DNA of 64,000 bases from Heloderma charlesbogerti (Eukaryota > Chordata > Lepidosauria > Squamata > Helodermatidae). Positions 22,985-34,253 of the stretch are shown here, piece by piece. The translations under genes and the position numbers were made by a program. The notes beneath the pieces were generated by a model. It was not told where the DNA came from and ran no database searches. It was given only the letters and a program-made list of their open reading frames with translations. Location: the NCBI GenBank assembly GCA_026122225.1, contig JANEZZ010001551.1, positions 1,594,001 through 1,658,000 of the forward strand. Direction: 5' to 3'. Position 1 is the first letter of the stretch. Every line of letters begins with the position of its first letter.

Positions 22985-23180
22985 CTACAATGATTGATTC
23001 CTTCCAACCACAAAGGGGAGCTCACATGCATTGGGGAAGAAGAATGCTTGGATGCAAATCTCTTTTTCCCCCCTGTTGCATGTTGGACAAAATTAAGAGT
23101 CATTTCTGTAGCTCCACCCACTTTTGGCTCTGGCTCCACCCATTGCTGGAATGTGGTGGTGGGAAAACCCCAGACAGGTT
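22985..23180 (+). repeat. Repeat distantly related to repeat A
   Basis: CTCCACCCACTTTTGGCTCTGGC and CCACCCATTGCTGGAATGTGG echo repeat A. The rest is not alignable by eye, and the relationship is uncertain. Confidence 0.3.
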
Positions 23181-23503
23181 TTGACTGAGGTAACATGGAC
23201 CTCACCAGGAAAAAAGTGCCCCAACCCACCCATACAGTAAGTACAATGCTGGAGTTAATATTGGGAAGTACCAGGCTATGTACTCAGTAGAGTACATGCC
23301 CCTAGCCTTTTGGGAGAATATTCCTGTTTGTATGGAGCAGGGCCTGCATTAGCAATGGTGGGGAGCATACGTAGGCCGGCATTGCAATACAGTGAAAAGG
23401 GAGACTGCGCCTAAATTAAAAACGTGACATTTAATTACCGACGTTTCAACTAATTTTTAAAATGGAATTATTTTTCTGCAATTCTTAGATATCAGTAGCA
23501 AAT

Positions 23504-25457
23504 TAAAATACTTTTTATTTATTTTGTCTTTATAAATAAATAAACAATACCAACAACCTGATCAATAACCACAGTTTCCCAACAATGCAATATTCTTGTG
23601 AGGACACAACAATAACAAAAAGAAAGGAAAAGAAAAGAAATTTTCCTTTTTCCTTTTTTTTCTTCCCTCTCCTTTTTTAAAGGGTTAAATTTAAACTCCA
23701 ATACCCTCAGGCTTCAGATGCCATTCTATTTTAAAAACTATACCTACATCACTAGCAATATTACAATTTAATAATCAATCTTACATTTCAATATCATATC
23801 ATCAATCTTATAACAAGAAAGCAGGCCTACAGTTCATTCCCAGTAACTATATATTGCCCTTAAGTTAAAATATAATAGTAATAATAAAGCTTAACAATTC
23901 AACCAACCAAAAACCTTACTGAGTAATCTTATAGTGATGATGATGATATGATAGTGATTAAAAAAGATGAAATTATAATGTTATATAATAATAAAGCTTA
24001 AAAGCAACCTCACAACAATCAGTGATATATTTTACTAGATATATAAATGAGTGTGCACAATACATCCTCAAACAATATATTTAAATACAGCATATCATAT
24101 CTATTTTGGAAAAAAGAGAATTTAAAGAAAAATAAAAAAGAGAAGAAAAATGAAAGAAAGTAAACGAATATATGTATAATCAGATATCTTCTGGCCTAGC
24201 CTGGATCATGTAGACTAAACATAAACAGTTAACAAAGCTTATTTAAAATTTCCAGTTCATAGGACTGGAACAGAAATCTCACGCATTTTTACATTCAGCC
24301 GTGCCTCCGCCATTTCATGATTTAGGAACTTCTTCATCTGACCTTCAGAAACAATGCAAAATGTAGCAGGATATTTTAAATAATATTGTAAGTTCATTTG
24401 TTTTGCCATATTCTTCGCCTTGATGAATTGCCTTCTTTTATTCGCCAGCTCTTTGATGTAATCTGGAAACAACATAACTTTGTCTTGTTTCCAAAAAAGA
24501 CTTCCACCCTCTCTTGCAAAATGCAGGATATAATTCTTTGTGGAGACTCTTGCAAATTGGACTATAATCATATGGTCAGTCCCTTTCGCATTTGGCACAT
24601 GAAATGCCTGCTCAATATCAAGTAAATAATCAGATTGCACAGGGAGTATCTCATGCAAAAGCTTGTCCACAAAGGTAGGCAAATTTACATTACTAGGCAG
24701 ATTTTTAATCCCAATAATACGTACATTGGATCTCCTCGTGAAGGCCTCTAGTTGGGAAATTCTGGCAGAGATATTTTTGAAAAAAACTTGTGTCATAGTT
24801 TCATTCGTTGTCACCCTATCTTGTAGCTCGTTAACTTTCGTCTCCATTTTTTGCCAGGAAGCATTAATTAAATCCACAGCTCCTGGCAGGGTGCTGATGG
24901 AATTTTGGATTAAATCCAACCTCTTGGCTTGCTCCGCAAATTGCAAAGATAAAGTTTTTATCAAAGTAAATAATTTCCCTATATCTTCTGTTCTCGGAGC
25001 TTTGGGCAAAGGAGGTACGGGAGGAGTGGGTGGTGATGCAATCTCCTTCCTTCTCCTCGGTGTAGCCATGTTTCTCTTCAAACAAATCTTTCAGGTCCTC
25101 ACATATTCTCAAATACTGTTGATATTCTTAAACCATCCCTCAGGTGTTGTTGATATTTCTTAATCCATATATTACAATGGAACACGTCAGCCCTGATTTC
25201 TCCTATTAAATAGGAGTTTCAGCACAGCTTTTTGAGATGGTTAAGCTCTGGGAAGATAATCCTGGAATCCAGCCCCCCCACTGCCTTGTGGGGAGTACTT
25301 TTCTTCAAGTTGTTATCCAGATGCTGCCTTGCCCCCCCTTTTAATTCCAGGGGGGAGATGAAAAGGTTTTTCAACCTTTTAAAAAGCTGTTTGAGATAGC
25401 GTCCCACAGAGACTCTGCAGGATGCTGCAAGGGCGACATTGGTTCCAACCGGAAGTC
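23504..25457 (-). mobile_element. ORF1-only LINE-1 (HAL1-like) with 16-bp TSD
   Basis: The 1954-bp element is flanked by a perfect repeat GATATCAGTAGCAAAT at 23488-23503 and 25458-25473. On the minus strand it has a 5' region of 376 bp starting CGACTTCCGGTTGGAACC, one intact ORF1 (25081-24257) and 753 bp of AT-rich 3' region. That region has a polypyrimidine/purine tract (about 23620-23690) and an A-rich end. No ORF2 remnant was found between ORF1 and the tail. Mammals have such half-L1 elements (HAL1); here it is in a reptile. With both ends present and a TSD, 5' truncation cannot explain the missing ORF2. Confidence 0.85.
24257..25081 (-). CDS. LINE-1 ORF1 protein (RNA chaperone), intact frame
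   Basis: The frame is 274 codons from the first ATG. The second ATG (25069) has the better context (AACATGGC) and would give 270. Layout: a basic, proline-rich N terminus (about 1-32), a coiled coil (about 33-112), an RRM starting RRSNVRIIGIKNLP (about 116-195), and a C-terminal domain (about 196-260) with SLFWKQDKVMLFPDY and RRQFIKAKN. ORF1p coats LINE-1 RNA as trimers and helps target-primed reverse transcription. This copy has no ORF2 partner in cis, so any movement would need an L1 elsewhere. No stop or shift was seen, which suggests a fairly young insertion or a short age since decay. Confidence 0.88.
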   Translation of the reverse strand: MKRNMATPRRRKEIASPPTPPVPPLPKAPRTEDIGKLFTLIKTLSLQFAEQAKRLDLIQNSISTLPGAVDLINASWQKMETKVNELQDRVTTNETMTQVFFKNISARISQLEAFTRRSNVRIIGIKNLPSNVNLPTFVDKLLHEILPVQSDYLLDIEQAFHVPNAKGTDHMIIVQFARVSTKNYILHFAREGGSLFWKQDKVMLFPDYIKELANKRRQFIKAKNMAKQMNLQYYLKYPATFCIVSEGQMKKFLNHEMAEARLNVKMREISVPVL

Positions 25458-25784
25458 GATATCAGTAGCAAATGCATGCAATTGTGTATTGCATACCTGT
25501 TCGACTCTGTGATACAAATTATTATAAACTTTAACAATTAATTGTGAAGCTGTCAATTTATTTTCAGGGGTGTGATTATTTTTCTGCAAATCTAAACATC
25601 AGCAGCTTTAATTTGAGACTGTTGCAAACTCGATCGAATAATATTTAGGGCTTGAAACGAAGTAAACAAAAATTCATGTTCTGTATCAATATATAGCTAT
25701 TGCGTTTGTCTACTACTTTTAAGCTGATGTACCCCATAACACCAGAAATTGAATGCAGATGATTGAAACTAAAAAAAACCCTCT

Positions 25785-25865
25785 CTGGGCAGTTTTTCTG
25801 AACCACCCAGAGAGCTTCGGCTATTGGGCGTTACAGAAATGTAATAAATAAATACAAAATAAAAA
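25785..25865 (+). mobile_element. L2-type LINE tail fragment
   Basis: AACCACCCAGAGAGCTTCGGCTATTGGGCGTTACAGAAATG is followed by AATAAATAAATA. It is the same tail as at 15120. Confidence 0.65.
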
Positions 25866-26649
25866 TTGCATAAAAGTGCAGCATCAAACTGTTTCTGTCT
25901 TTTCTTGAGATTCATTTGTCTCACAAATAGTGGCACGTGTAAGTGGTACATGTAAGTGACGGAGATCCTTCTGCGGAGCAACTTGCATGGGTTGTGTTCC
26001 TTAGGTACAAGAATCTCCAGTTTGGAACTAGGTCAATAGTCTGTTTATATATTTTGGCTCAGTGTTCTGTGGGTGGCAGAGGAATATTAATTTCCTTATT
26101 CCCAAGGCTCACACACTAGATCTCCACAGAGTTTAATACTGCTTGCATCAGCTATTGATATTCATGCCTTAAAACTAGGCTACTTGGCACACCCATCATG
26201 TGGAAACTAGGAGTCACACATAAGCCAGACTTTTGACGGTTAAGAATTCTGAAGCTTCTCCCAAAACAGGCAGAGAAAACTGGATGGGATGGTAGCAACA
26301 AACATAGAGAAACCTCAACAACTTCCTTGCCCTCTTTGCTCAATTGCTTCCTTGCTCTTGTGCCACCATTTCCTTCTCCTCCTTCTCTTCTTGGGGACAG
26401 AAAGCACGCTGCAGCCAAATATCTGAGATAAAAGCAATGCAACCTCCTCCCATCTCAGGCAAGTGGCTGCAGGGCTCTTAGGTTCCCAATGGGAGGAAGA
26501 GGTGACGGTGGTAGAGCAGCCACCCAGTGGCGGCAGTATATACCAGTGATTTACCGCAGATGCCACTGGCACACATGCATCAAAAGCAGGTCTCAGAGGG
26601 CCGTGAGCCTCTTTTTAATGTATGTCTATTCTCGGTAGATTTATTGGTA

Positions 26650-26915
26650 GGCATCACACAAATAAACTTGGTTCTTCTCTTTCCCAGAAAAGTTCCCAGT
26701 GCCAACCTGCGTTTAAGAAATGGATCAAAACATTTATGTTTAAACAGGTATTAGGCTTCCCCTTAGATTGGACAGACATATTTCTTGTATTACTGCCCAT
26801 GCTGGTGCTGTTCATTTCTGTAATGTTTTGATTATATTATAAATATTTTTATGTACAACATTAAGCAGTTGGAAGCTGTCCTCGTTTCAGTGAAAAAGGG
26901 TGGGATATAAACATT
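26650..26915 (+). mobile_element. Probable L2-type ORF2 end and 3' UTR fragment
   Basis: One frame reads KTFMFKQVLGFPLDW, like the L2 C-terminal QVKTFLFSQAF. A T-rich UTR follows, with GGTGGGATATAAAC-type tail sequence near 26900. Confidence 0.4.
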
Positions 26916-27749
26916 CTGAAGTAATTAATATATAATACATTGATGGCGGAAGGTTAAATCATAATAAATCATTGTGGCTTTTTAGTGTACATCATCTCTC
27001 ATGTTTTGTAAATCTAAGTTTTGGGTTATGCAGTCTTTCAAACCTGGTGCATTTGCTCAGATATGCTGCAGCGTAGCTTGCTCCCCACTAATGCTCTCCA
27101 TCAGCATGTAAGTAATATTAACAGAAGCAATTTTTGACACCTTCAGATTAATTATAATCCTTTTGCTGATCCTCCTTCATTTACAGATCACTGACCCAAC
27201 AGATCATAATGCCTTTCAGATGAAGGATTCTTAATGGATTTTTAAAATATGGCTCTTCTGGTAGCTCATGCACTTACAGCCGTAGAATTATCATTTTAAA
27301 TGCTTGATAAAATTTTCAGAACCTCATATGTATTTAAATTTCTGTCTGACTGTGCTGAAGGCCACCCAGTGCCAGCCCAAGAAGAATGATCTTACTGTGC
27401 CCCGAAAAGCCATGCTTGCATTTAGGGCAACCTCTGTTTGAAATTGCTTTCATTGTTGTGGGGCCGTCTCTGTTAACATTCCTCCCTATCTTCCAAATTG
27501 AGGTGGCCTATGAGGTATGGAGTAGCTAAGCAACATACTATAACGTAAAAGGAAGATATATACAGTTTTTTTCTTAATTTTAGCCTTGATATTATAAAAT
27601 GCTCTAAAAATGTGAATGTCCTAAAAGCGTGTTTGCTGTCATCAGAAAGCATCAACAGTGATGTTGGAGCCAGGTGAGATCATCGTGTGTGTTTTTACAG
27701 TTCAGTACATAGCATCATTATGTGGAGTGGCAGTGATGTATTATGAGTC

Positions 27750-28040
27750 TATCCCCCTGTTGAGGTTCCCTGTCTGAGAATCTGCAAGATTTGAGTGTGT
27801 GCACCTGGTGATAGAGCAGTGAGTGTATAGGGATTCTGTTGTAGTGCCCACCACAGCCATCTCCTTGCATGATCTGATTGAAGTGGTCTCTGAGGTGGTG
27901 TTGGTGCATCCCAAACTGATTGTATTGGAGGACTTTAGCATTCATGCCAAAGCCCCCTTGGTAGGAGTAACTCAGGATTTCATGGTTTCCATGGCAACCA
28001 TACTAACTGAGCCTGTCTCAGTTAGTATGTGATCCTGCAG
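27750..28040 (+). mobile_element. L2-type endonuclease-region fragment
   Basis: 27823-28032 reads LIEVVSEVVLVHPKLIVLEDFSIHA.. and QDFMVSMAT, clearly the decayed equivalent of the L2 stretch at about 20040-20165 (GDLNFHAEA, QDFMAAMTT). The catalytic GDLN is changed to EDFS. Confidence 0.65.
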
Positions 28041-28552
28041 ATGTGACAGGACAGCTACTTGCTTTTTTTTTTGCTGGTCAGAATGATGATCTGTGGGGTC
28101 GGGTTGAAAAAACTCATTACAAGTTTTGCAGTACTCCCTCTTCTTTGGATTTTGCATTCAGAAAAGCTGGCCTGTGACTTCTTGTGTTAATTCTTAAACG
28201 TCTAGACATGCACTTCTTCATTCCATTCATTCCGATCATTTGTTGTCTAGCCTCATGCCTACAGGGGGTCTGTTTCTAACACCATGGAAAATACAGTGTG
28301 TACTTTGCTTAGTTTCTGTATGCAGTTCACTCTTGGTCAAGGAATGTATTTGCTTAAAATACTTAGATTTCTCCCTTCTGTGTAGCAAATGTTTTTTTTC
28401 CTCTGAAACTCCCTAAGATACTTAAGACCTTTACAATAGTAATAATACCTATTTTGTTATGGGAAATGGAAGTCAGTTCTTCCTCAAGTCCAGCAGAGAT
28501 AATTCTTCTCATTTGAAGTTATGTTGAAAACATCTATTGAATACTTGTTTTA

Positions 28553-28671
28553 ACCCAACCTGGTGCCCTCCAGATGTTTTGGACCAACTCCCATCAGCCC
28601 CAGCCAGTGGTTGTGAGGAATGCTGAGTGTTGTAGTCCAAACCATTTGGAGGCACCATGTTGGAAAAGCTG
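28553..28671. mobile_element. Fold-back MITE, AACCTGGTGC family, copy 1
   Basis: It begins AACCTGGTGCCCTCCAGATG and ends with the inverted form (CCATTTGGAGGCACCATGTT). The interior has CAACTCCCATCAGCCCCAGCCA. Same family as 37888. The 8-bp TSD could not be confirmed. Confidence 0.6.
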
Positions 28672-29116
28672 TCCATCTCAGTAGTGTGTTTGGAGAACTT
28701 TGGATATCTTTGAAAGCTTATTAAGGAGAGAGGATCAGTAATGGCAAACAACATTATCTGGAGATAGTTTTATGTGTGCTAAACTACACTCTCAGCCCAC
28801 ATCAATCATACCTAACATGCCTGGCCCGCATTCCATCATCTAGCATGTGCAGGGGCATCTCGGCATACAAGTTGATTTGGAAAGGGCCCCCTGAATGTAG
28901 AATGCTTGAAAACAACTGGCTGGATTTATTGATTAAAACAAATAGTGGATTTTCAAAAAGGCTAGTTAAAAACTGACCATGTGACAAGCCTAAGTGAAAA
29001 GTTTATTTTCATCTCACTCTGAATCTTTTGAATGAACAAATGACTTATTATGGTCACAGACCAATAAAAATTGATACAGAAACAGAATAAGCCCTTACAA
29101 AGGATACAAATATATT

Positions 29117-29206
29117 TGTTGTTGTTCAGTCTTTCAGTCATGTCTGACTCTTCGTGACCCCATGGACCATAGCATGCCAGGCCTTCCTGTCCTGCGTTCT
29201 CTCCAA
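29117..29206 (-). mobile_element. BovB 3' end fragment (5'-truncated)
   Basis: TTGTTGTTCAGTCTTTCAG.. and GACCCCATGGACCATAGC match the minus-strand 3' terminus of the BovB at 49223 for about 90 bases, then stop. Confidence 0.85.
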
Positions 29207-29880
29207 ATTCTTACTTAACCATCTGCTTCCTCATTTGTTTTGATGATAGAAGGAATTTAGACACCTGATCAGTAATATGAATCAATTAAAAAGAAAGATA
29301 TCTGAGTTTCAGGGTATTCTCCAAGGAGAGTTCTTAAAGGAAGGATCAGCCACTCTCTGGCTGTCTATGCTAACTGCAATATAAAAGGACATGACTCTGA
29401 ATTTTCTAAACCTACTTTAAAAATATTTCTTCTGTGTCTCAGTTTAGCCACAAGACAGTATGTTCCCGTTAAAACAGCTGCTCCCAACTATTCAGTCCTT
29501 GAATTATCTAATTTAAAATGGAGATTTGTAGGGGTGGGATGTCTTCATCCACTGATAAATGACAGTGTATTGGGGAGATTGTGTGTGGTACTCAGCTAAT
29601 ATTCCTATTATATGTTCAAATGGGTGACACAGATTGGGGAAAGGTAGAACAAAGGGAGGGAAGGACACTTTCACTCTGTCCTATCTCATCCCATATCCAG
29701 TATATCTCAAGTGGCAGGGCAGAGGAAGGGAGGGAATTAAATGATCCTTCCTTCCATCTTCTCTGTTCCTTGAGATATGTGTGAATGATAAGGAGGCTGT
29801 CCTTCACTGTTCCTGCTCTGCATAACATGCCAGAGTCCCTTTGCTCACTAGTCTTTTTCATGCATTGCATGTGTATAGGA

Positions 29881-29984
29881 CAGGAAGGCCTGGCATGCTA
29901 TGGTCCATGGGGTCACGAAGAGTCGGACACGACTGAACAACAACAATAGCAACAATGTGTACAGAGTCATACCCGCATAGGTAG
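29881..29984 (+). mobile_element. BovB 3' end fragment with possible 10-bp TSD
   Basis: CAGGAAGGCCTGG.. to GGACACGACTGAACAACAACAA matches the BovB 3' end. GTGTATAGGA stands at 29871-29880 and again at 29985-29994, a likely TSD. About 30 bases that are not BovB lie between the AAC repeat and the second TSD copy. Confidence 0.75.
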
Positions 29985-30685
29985 GTGTATAGGAATTCAT
30001 CTTCAGTTGTCTGCACTCAACACATGGGTGTTGGGGATGAAGCTAGCACATACATACAATGTCAGGGGTGGAGCCAGCAGTGCATAAATGCTCAATACAT
30101 ATGTAACTGGCTACTCTTTCCATGAGGTCAATATGCAGAGAGACCAGGGGTCTCTGTTGCCTCTCAGTTCAGCAGTTCTTAGGAGGGGAAATTAAAAAAA
30201 AAAGTGTCAGTACAAACAAAACACAATAAATTACAAGGCCGAAAGATAACAAATGCAGCATAAACAGCATGATTGAAATTATAGGGCAGTGATACTATAA
30301 TACTAATGTGATACTACTGCTAATGTAAATTATATTGTGATAGCATAAATGAACTCCAGTGCATCACCCGTAGTGCTTCCTGGTGCGATGGGTTTTCCAG
30401 GGTTTGTTTACACAATGAGTGGCTGTATCACATTGATACTGCCCATAGATACAGAGATTATTGATGGTTGGGCTTCACTGGCCTTGTTTGGATATAATTA
30501 TATACCATGGTTTATTTTTACAGGAATGAGCCTCAGAGAGCCTTGGGCTCAGCTCACTCTTCTCCTCTGGCCCTGCCAGGAGGAGTTCAGAAACTTTCAC
30601 TTCTGTTTTAGACTAATTAGAGTGTTATGTCTGAAGCCTGGAAACTGTGGTTAGTCTTAACTCTGGTTAATTTAAACAAGACCGT

Positions 30686-31490
30686 GGCCCTGTTCACATA
30701 TAACTCTAAGCCATGATGGTTAGGGAATTTGCGCTAACCACAGTGGCTTAGCATGTTGTGTGTGGGGAGAAAAACCCACTAACCATGGTCCTGAAACCAT
30801 TCCAGCTAACCACCCACTTGCAGTAGGGTTAAGGGGACCCGAGATGGCTTACTGTTATGTGTGGTGGGCTCTCCGGTGGTTAAAATGAGCTCCTGGTGGT
30901 TTCTAGGCCACGGCCATAGTGACAGCAGCCTAGAGTGTCCCACACTTCTGGTGACACTCTAGCTGGCACGGACTTTCTCCGTGGTTGCCGACACATCACA
31001 ATGTATGGAGCAGCCAACGCATGCCTTTTCACGGTGTGCAGGCCATTGGGATCACCAGTGATGGGAAAATGGTTAGGCTAACTACATAGTGGAGTGGTTA
31101 CAGTTACACACTGAGAGCCAGTGTGGTGTAATGGCTAGAGTGTTGGACTGGAAGTTGGGAGATCTGGGTTCTAGTCCCCACTTGGCCATGGAAGCTCACT
31201 GGGTGACTTTGTGGATGAGGCTAGCACACAGACTCTCAGCCCAACCCACCTCACAGAGTGGTTGTTGTGAGGATAAAATGGAGGAGGAGGAAGATTATGT
31301 ATGCTGCCTTGGGTTCCTTAAGGAGGAAAAAAAGACAGGATATAAATGTTATAAATAAATAAAATAAATAGAGGAACCACACAGCGACACATGGTTCCCG
31401 GACGTTTGACTGGTGTGCTTGTCGTGGTTTCGCTAACCTGCCCTCCTCCATAGTTACCCTAAACACCCTCCCCCTGTGCGCATCTGAACA
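30686..31490. mobile_element. Possible nonautonomous DNA transposon holding a nested SINE
   Basis: The left end TGGCCCTGTTCACATATAAC resembles the inverted right end TGGCGCTGTTCAGATGCGCAC. GCTAACCAC / GTGGTTAG motifs recur inside in both orientations. The SINE at 31113-31370 interrupts it. Confidence 0.4.
31113..31370 (+). mobile_element. tRNA-derived SINE with L2-like tail
   Basis: GAGAGCCAGTGTGGTGTAATGGCTAGAG holds the A box (31124-31135). GGGTTCTAGTCCC at 31166-31178 is the B box. The body has CTCAGCCCAACCCACCTCACAGAG and GTTGTGAGGATAAAATGGAGG. The tail is ATAAATAAATAAAATAAATA. This is a common squamate SINE type. The tail suggests help from an L2-type LINE rather than BovB. Confidence 0.8.
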
Positions 31491-31664
31491 GCGCCAGCGT
31501 CAAACTATCTTTTATGAAGCTGGCTTGCTTCAAATAGCTACAGTTAAGTTTAACAATAATTCAGGCATAGTGCCAGGGGAGGGAGAGCACACAAGCCAGA
31601 GGAGATCCCCTTTCCGTTAATGGAATGGTGCCACAGGATCTAGGGCATAGCAACACTTACTAAG

Positions 31665-31740
31665 GCTGCAATTTGGAAGTAAGCTCAATTGAAAAAATAA
31701 GACTTCTCAGTTGGCATATATAGGATTGCATTGTAAACTT
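31665..31740. repeat. Short GCAATC-ended fold-back repeat
   Basis: AAGGCTGCAATTTGGAAGTAAG and, at the far end, AGGATTGCATTGTA form weak inverted ends. It is similar to 46261-46345 (AAGGCTGCAATC..). Confidence 0.3.
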
Positions 31741-32591
31741 ACATTTTGTGTGCAACTCTGTGAAGAAAGGATGTTTGAGAATTTGTTTATGCTGTTTAAC
31801 CATGATGATGGTTCAAAATGTTTTGAATGAAACATTCAGGATAAAGTCAACCCCTATGCACTATTTATTATAACCTCAGAAGTTTATGTATGCATACACA
31901 ACTTGGAATACTTTTCTATGTTTATATTTCTCGTAACGAATGTTTACTATGTTTACATTGTATTTACTATTTATAACACGTTTGTTTATATTTATATCAT
32001 TTGCTATGAATGTTTTGTGTATTTGCTGATTTGATAATAAAATCAAGAAATACAACCCAAACAGTAAAATATTTGTAAATATTTACATTAATACTGGGCC
32101 TCATTGGGCCAAAATAGCAAGGTATAAAAATAATTTTTACACTAATTATTGCATATATTTACGACCTATACAGGTAGTGCACCTACCTTGTTTTAATGGA
32201 TATTTTACTAATACATTTTAAGGTGTTAAATTGAGTACAGAATAGTCATAGAAATTGTAATTTTTGTGTAACATTCAAAAGTAAAATTAGTTTACAGATT
32301 GGAGGTTGTTGCCATCACATAATGCATTGGGTTCCCAAAGGTGGGCAAGGTGTGATAAAAAATACTGCAGATTTGTGGGACAAATAAAATCAACATTGCT
32401 GAAAGCAAATTTCCCTCCCTTGAGTTAGAGTGACCTTGTGAACAAAATAAAAGGACTGTTTTAGTGCTCTCCACAGCTTCATTTTTTTCAAGGCTTTTGT
32501 ATGTGCCCCATTACCCACCAGCGACCCGACACCCGTGCACATCTAGTGGTAATCTCTCAGTAGCTTGCATACTATAGAAGAACCCACTAAC

Positions 32592-32991
32592 CAGGAGTGG
32601 GGAACTGCCAGCCCATTGGCTAGATGCGCTCTATGGCGCACCCCAATCTAATTCATGGCCTTTTGGTCACACCCAGTGGCTTCTGATGTTTCCAATGGTA
32701 GGTGCCTTTGTGGTGGCTCCTAATAGAGAATGCTCCCCTCACCACCGTCGTCCACTGGGAAAGCAGCAGGGGGGAGCATATTACTGTGACAGGTAAGTGT
32801 GTGTGGGGGAAGATTCCTTGAACACTATTTTTGGCGAAAGGTGGGATATACATTCAGAAAATAAGCTTCTTGAGAGAGCCTGGAGTGGGGAGGAATGATT
32901 TTAGCCCCACTCACTGCCAGCCTGTGGCCTCTGGCACATTACCCCTGAGAGAAAGCAGCCCTCAGTGGGGGAGAAAGGTTCCCCATCCCTA
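32592..32991. mobile_element. hAT-like nonautonomous element
   Basis: The left end CAGGAGTGGGGAACTG and the inverted right end TAGGGATGGGGAACCT match the CAGGGGTGGGGAACC ends common to vertebrate hAT MITEs. GGCCTTTTGGTCACACCC and GCCTGTGGCCTCTGGCAC are interior family words. No exact 8-bp TSD was found. Confidence 0.55.
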
Positions 32992-33234
32992 TATTAGACT
33001 ATAGGCAACATGGCTCTTTCCTGCACTTCCTGTGTTATTTACAAACACAGCCAGCTCAACTGCAGGCATGTCCCAAATTGAAAGGAAGCTCATCTTCCTC
33101 TCTTATTTGTTTGAGCAGTTTTATGCTCTGGTAATGGACTGAATGCTAACTGTGTCACTGATACTTTGCCTACTCTGCTGTATTCAGTACATGGATGGCA
33201 CCATATTAAGACTGTAAAATCAATTGTGACCTGT

Positions 33235-33370
33235 TTAAATAAAAAATGGAGCAGCCATGTTGGTTCAATGTATACAAAAAATCCAGACAGAAACAATACC
33301 TTACTACCTTTATTAGGGCCAGCTAAAGAGCACAAAACGCCTAGCTTTTGAATCACTCAGAACTGTTCTT
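33235..33370 (+). repeat. Unclassified dispersed repeat fragment
   Basis: GAGCAGCCATGTTGGTTCAATGTATACA resembles a word frequent in sauropsid repeats. The matching half-family word (TCTTTAAGGTGCCACAAGACCCTC) is at 45000-45030. Confidence 0.3.
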
Positions 33371-33409
33371 TGGACTGAATGTTAAATTTTAAAAAGGGGG
33401 AGAGACGTA

Positions 33410-34253
33410 GCTGTTAATGAGCTTGGTAGAAGCACCACCTGCAAGTTGTGGCAGTAGTAAGATGACATGAGGAGGCATCAGGGGTCACTGTACAACCCTC
33501 TGGGTATTCCTCGTTGCCTAGCAGCAGTAGCCAGCCACAGTTAGGGCTGGTTAAACAGAAGGAAAGGGAATCAGGACAGGGGCTCTTTAAATGGATCTAG
33601 GACTCTGAGGGAGGAGGAAGAGGTGGGTACAGAAGCACCAGATAAAAGCCTGATAGTTAGAAGCTCAGAGGAGGAACAAAGGTGGAGCTGGAGTAAAGAG
33701 GCTCAGGAAGAGTGGCAGAAAAGAGCAACTAGAGGGAACAAGGACTGGAAGGTGAAGAAGGAGATAGGAGAAAGGGGAGAAGAGCAGCTGGGCTTCTTTG
33801 AAGGTCAAGGGCCTAAAGCAGAGGAGGGCCTGCTAGCAAATCCAGAATAGACCTACCTGTGCAGCTAGTGGCAGTCAGAAGCCCACAGGAACAAGTGGAT
33901 GAGAAAAGACTTGCTTATTTCCCTAGCAAGCTCAGGAATAGATCATCCTGCCTCTGCAACTACTTATCAACCTCAAGCATCCTTATGTAAAGCAGTCCCT
34001 CAGACCCTACAGCTACCTGCTCCAGCAGATATTTACCAGTATTGCCCCAAGAGTGTCCACCCCAGTCCTGCAGCTACTTATGCTGTGACCTTGTATCCAG
34101 GTCCCTGTAGAAACTTACAGTTATTGAACCAGATACTCCGTGCTTTTCCTGGAATGACGTACTACAGTTGCTGAGAGGAGATCCTGATCCTGCAGCTACT
34201 GATTTGACTGATCCTGTGCTGTAACAGGAATTAATAAAGTCTATAATTGCTGC
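33410..34253 (+). repeat. Unclassified, possibly LTR-derived sequence interrupted by BovB
   Basis: A purine-rich open stretch (33623-33850) is followed by four spaced copies of a CAGCTACT/CAACTACT word (33956-34203) and an AATAAA at 34233. A solo LTR with an acidic frame would look like this, but no ends were found. The BovB at 34254 inserted just after the AATAAA. Confidence 0.25.

Noticed and set aside
23466..25616. TTATTTTTCTGCAA followed by similar bases on both sides of the ORF1-only L1 (23466 and 25575)
   Set aside because: The match beyond the 14-mer is weak and lies outside the clean 16-bp TSD; probably chance in AT-rich DNA.
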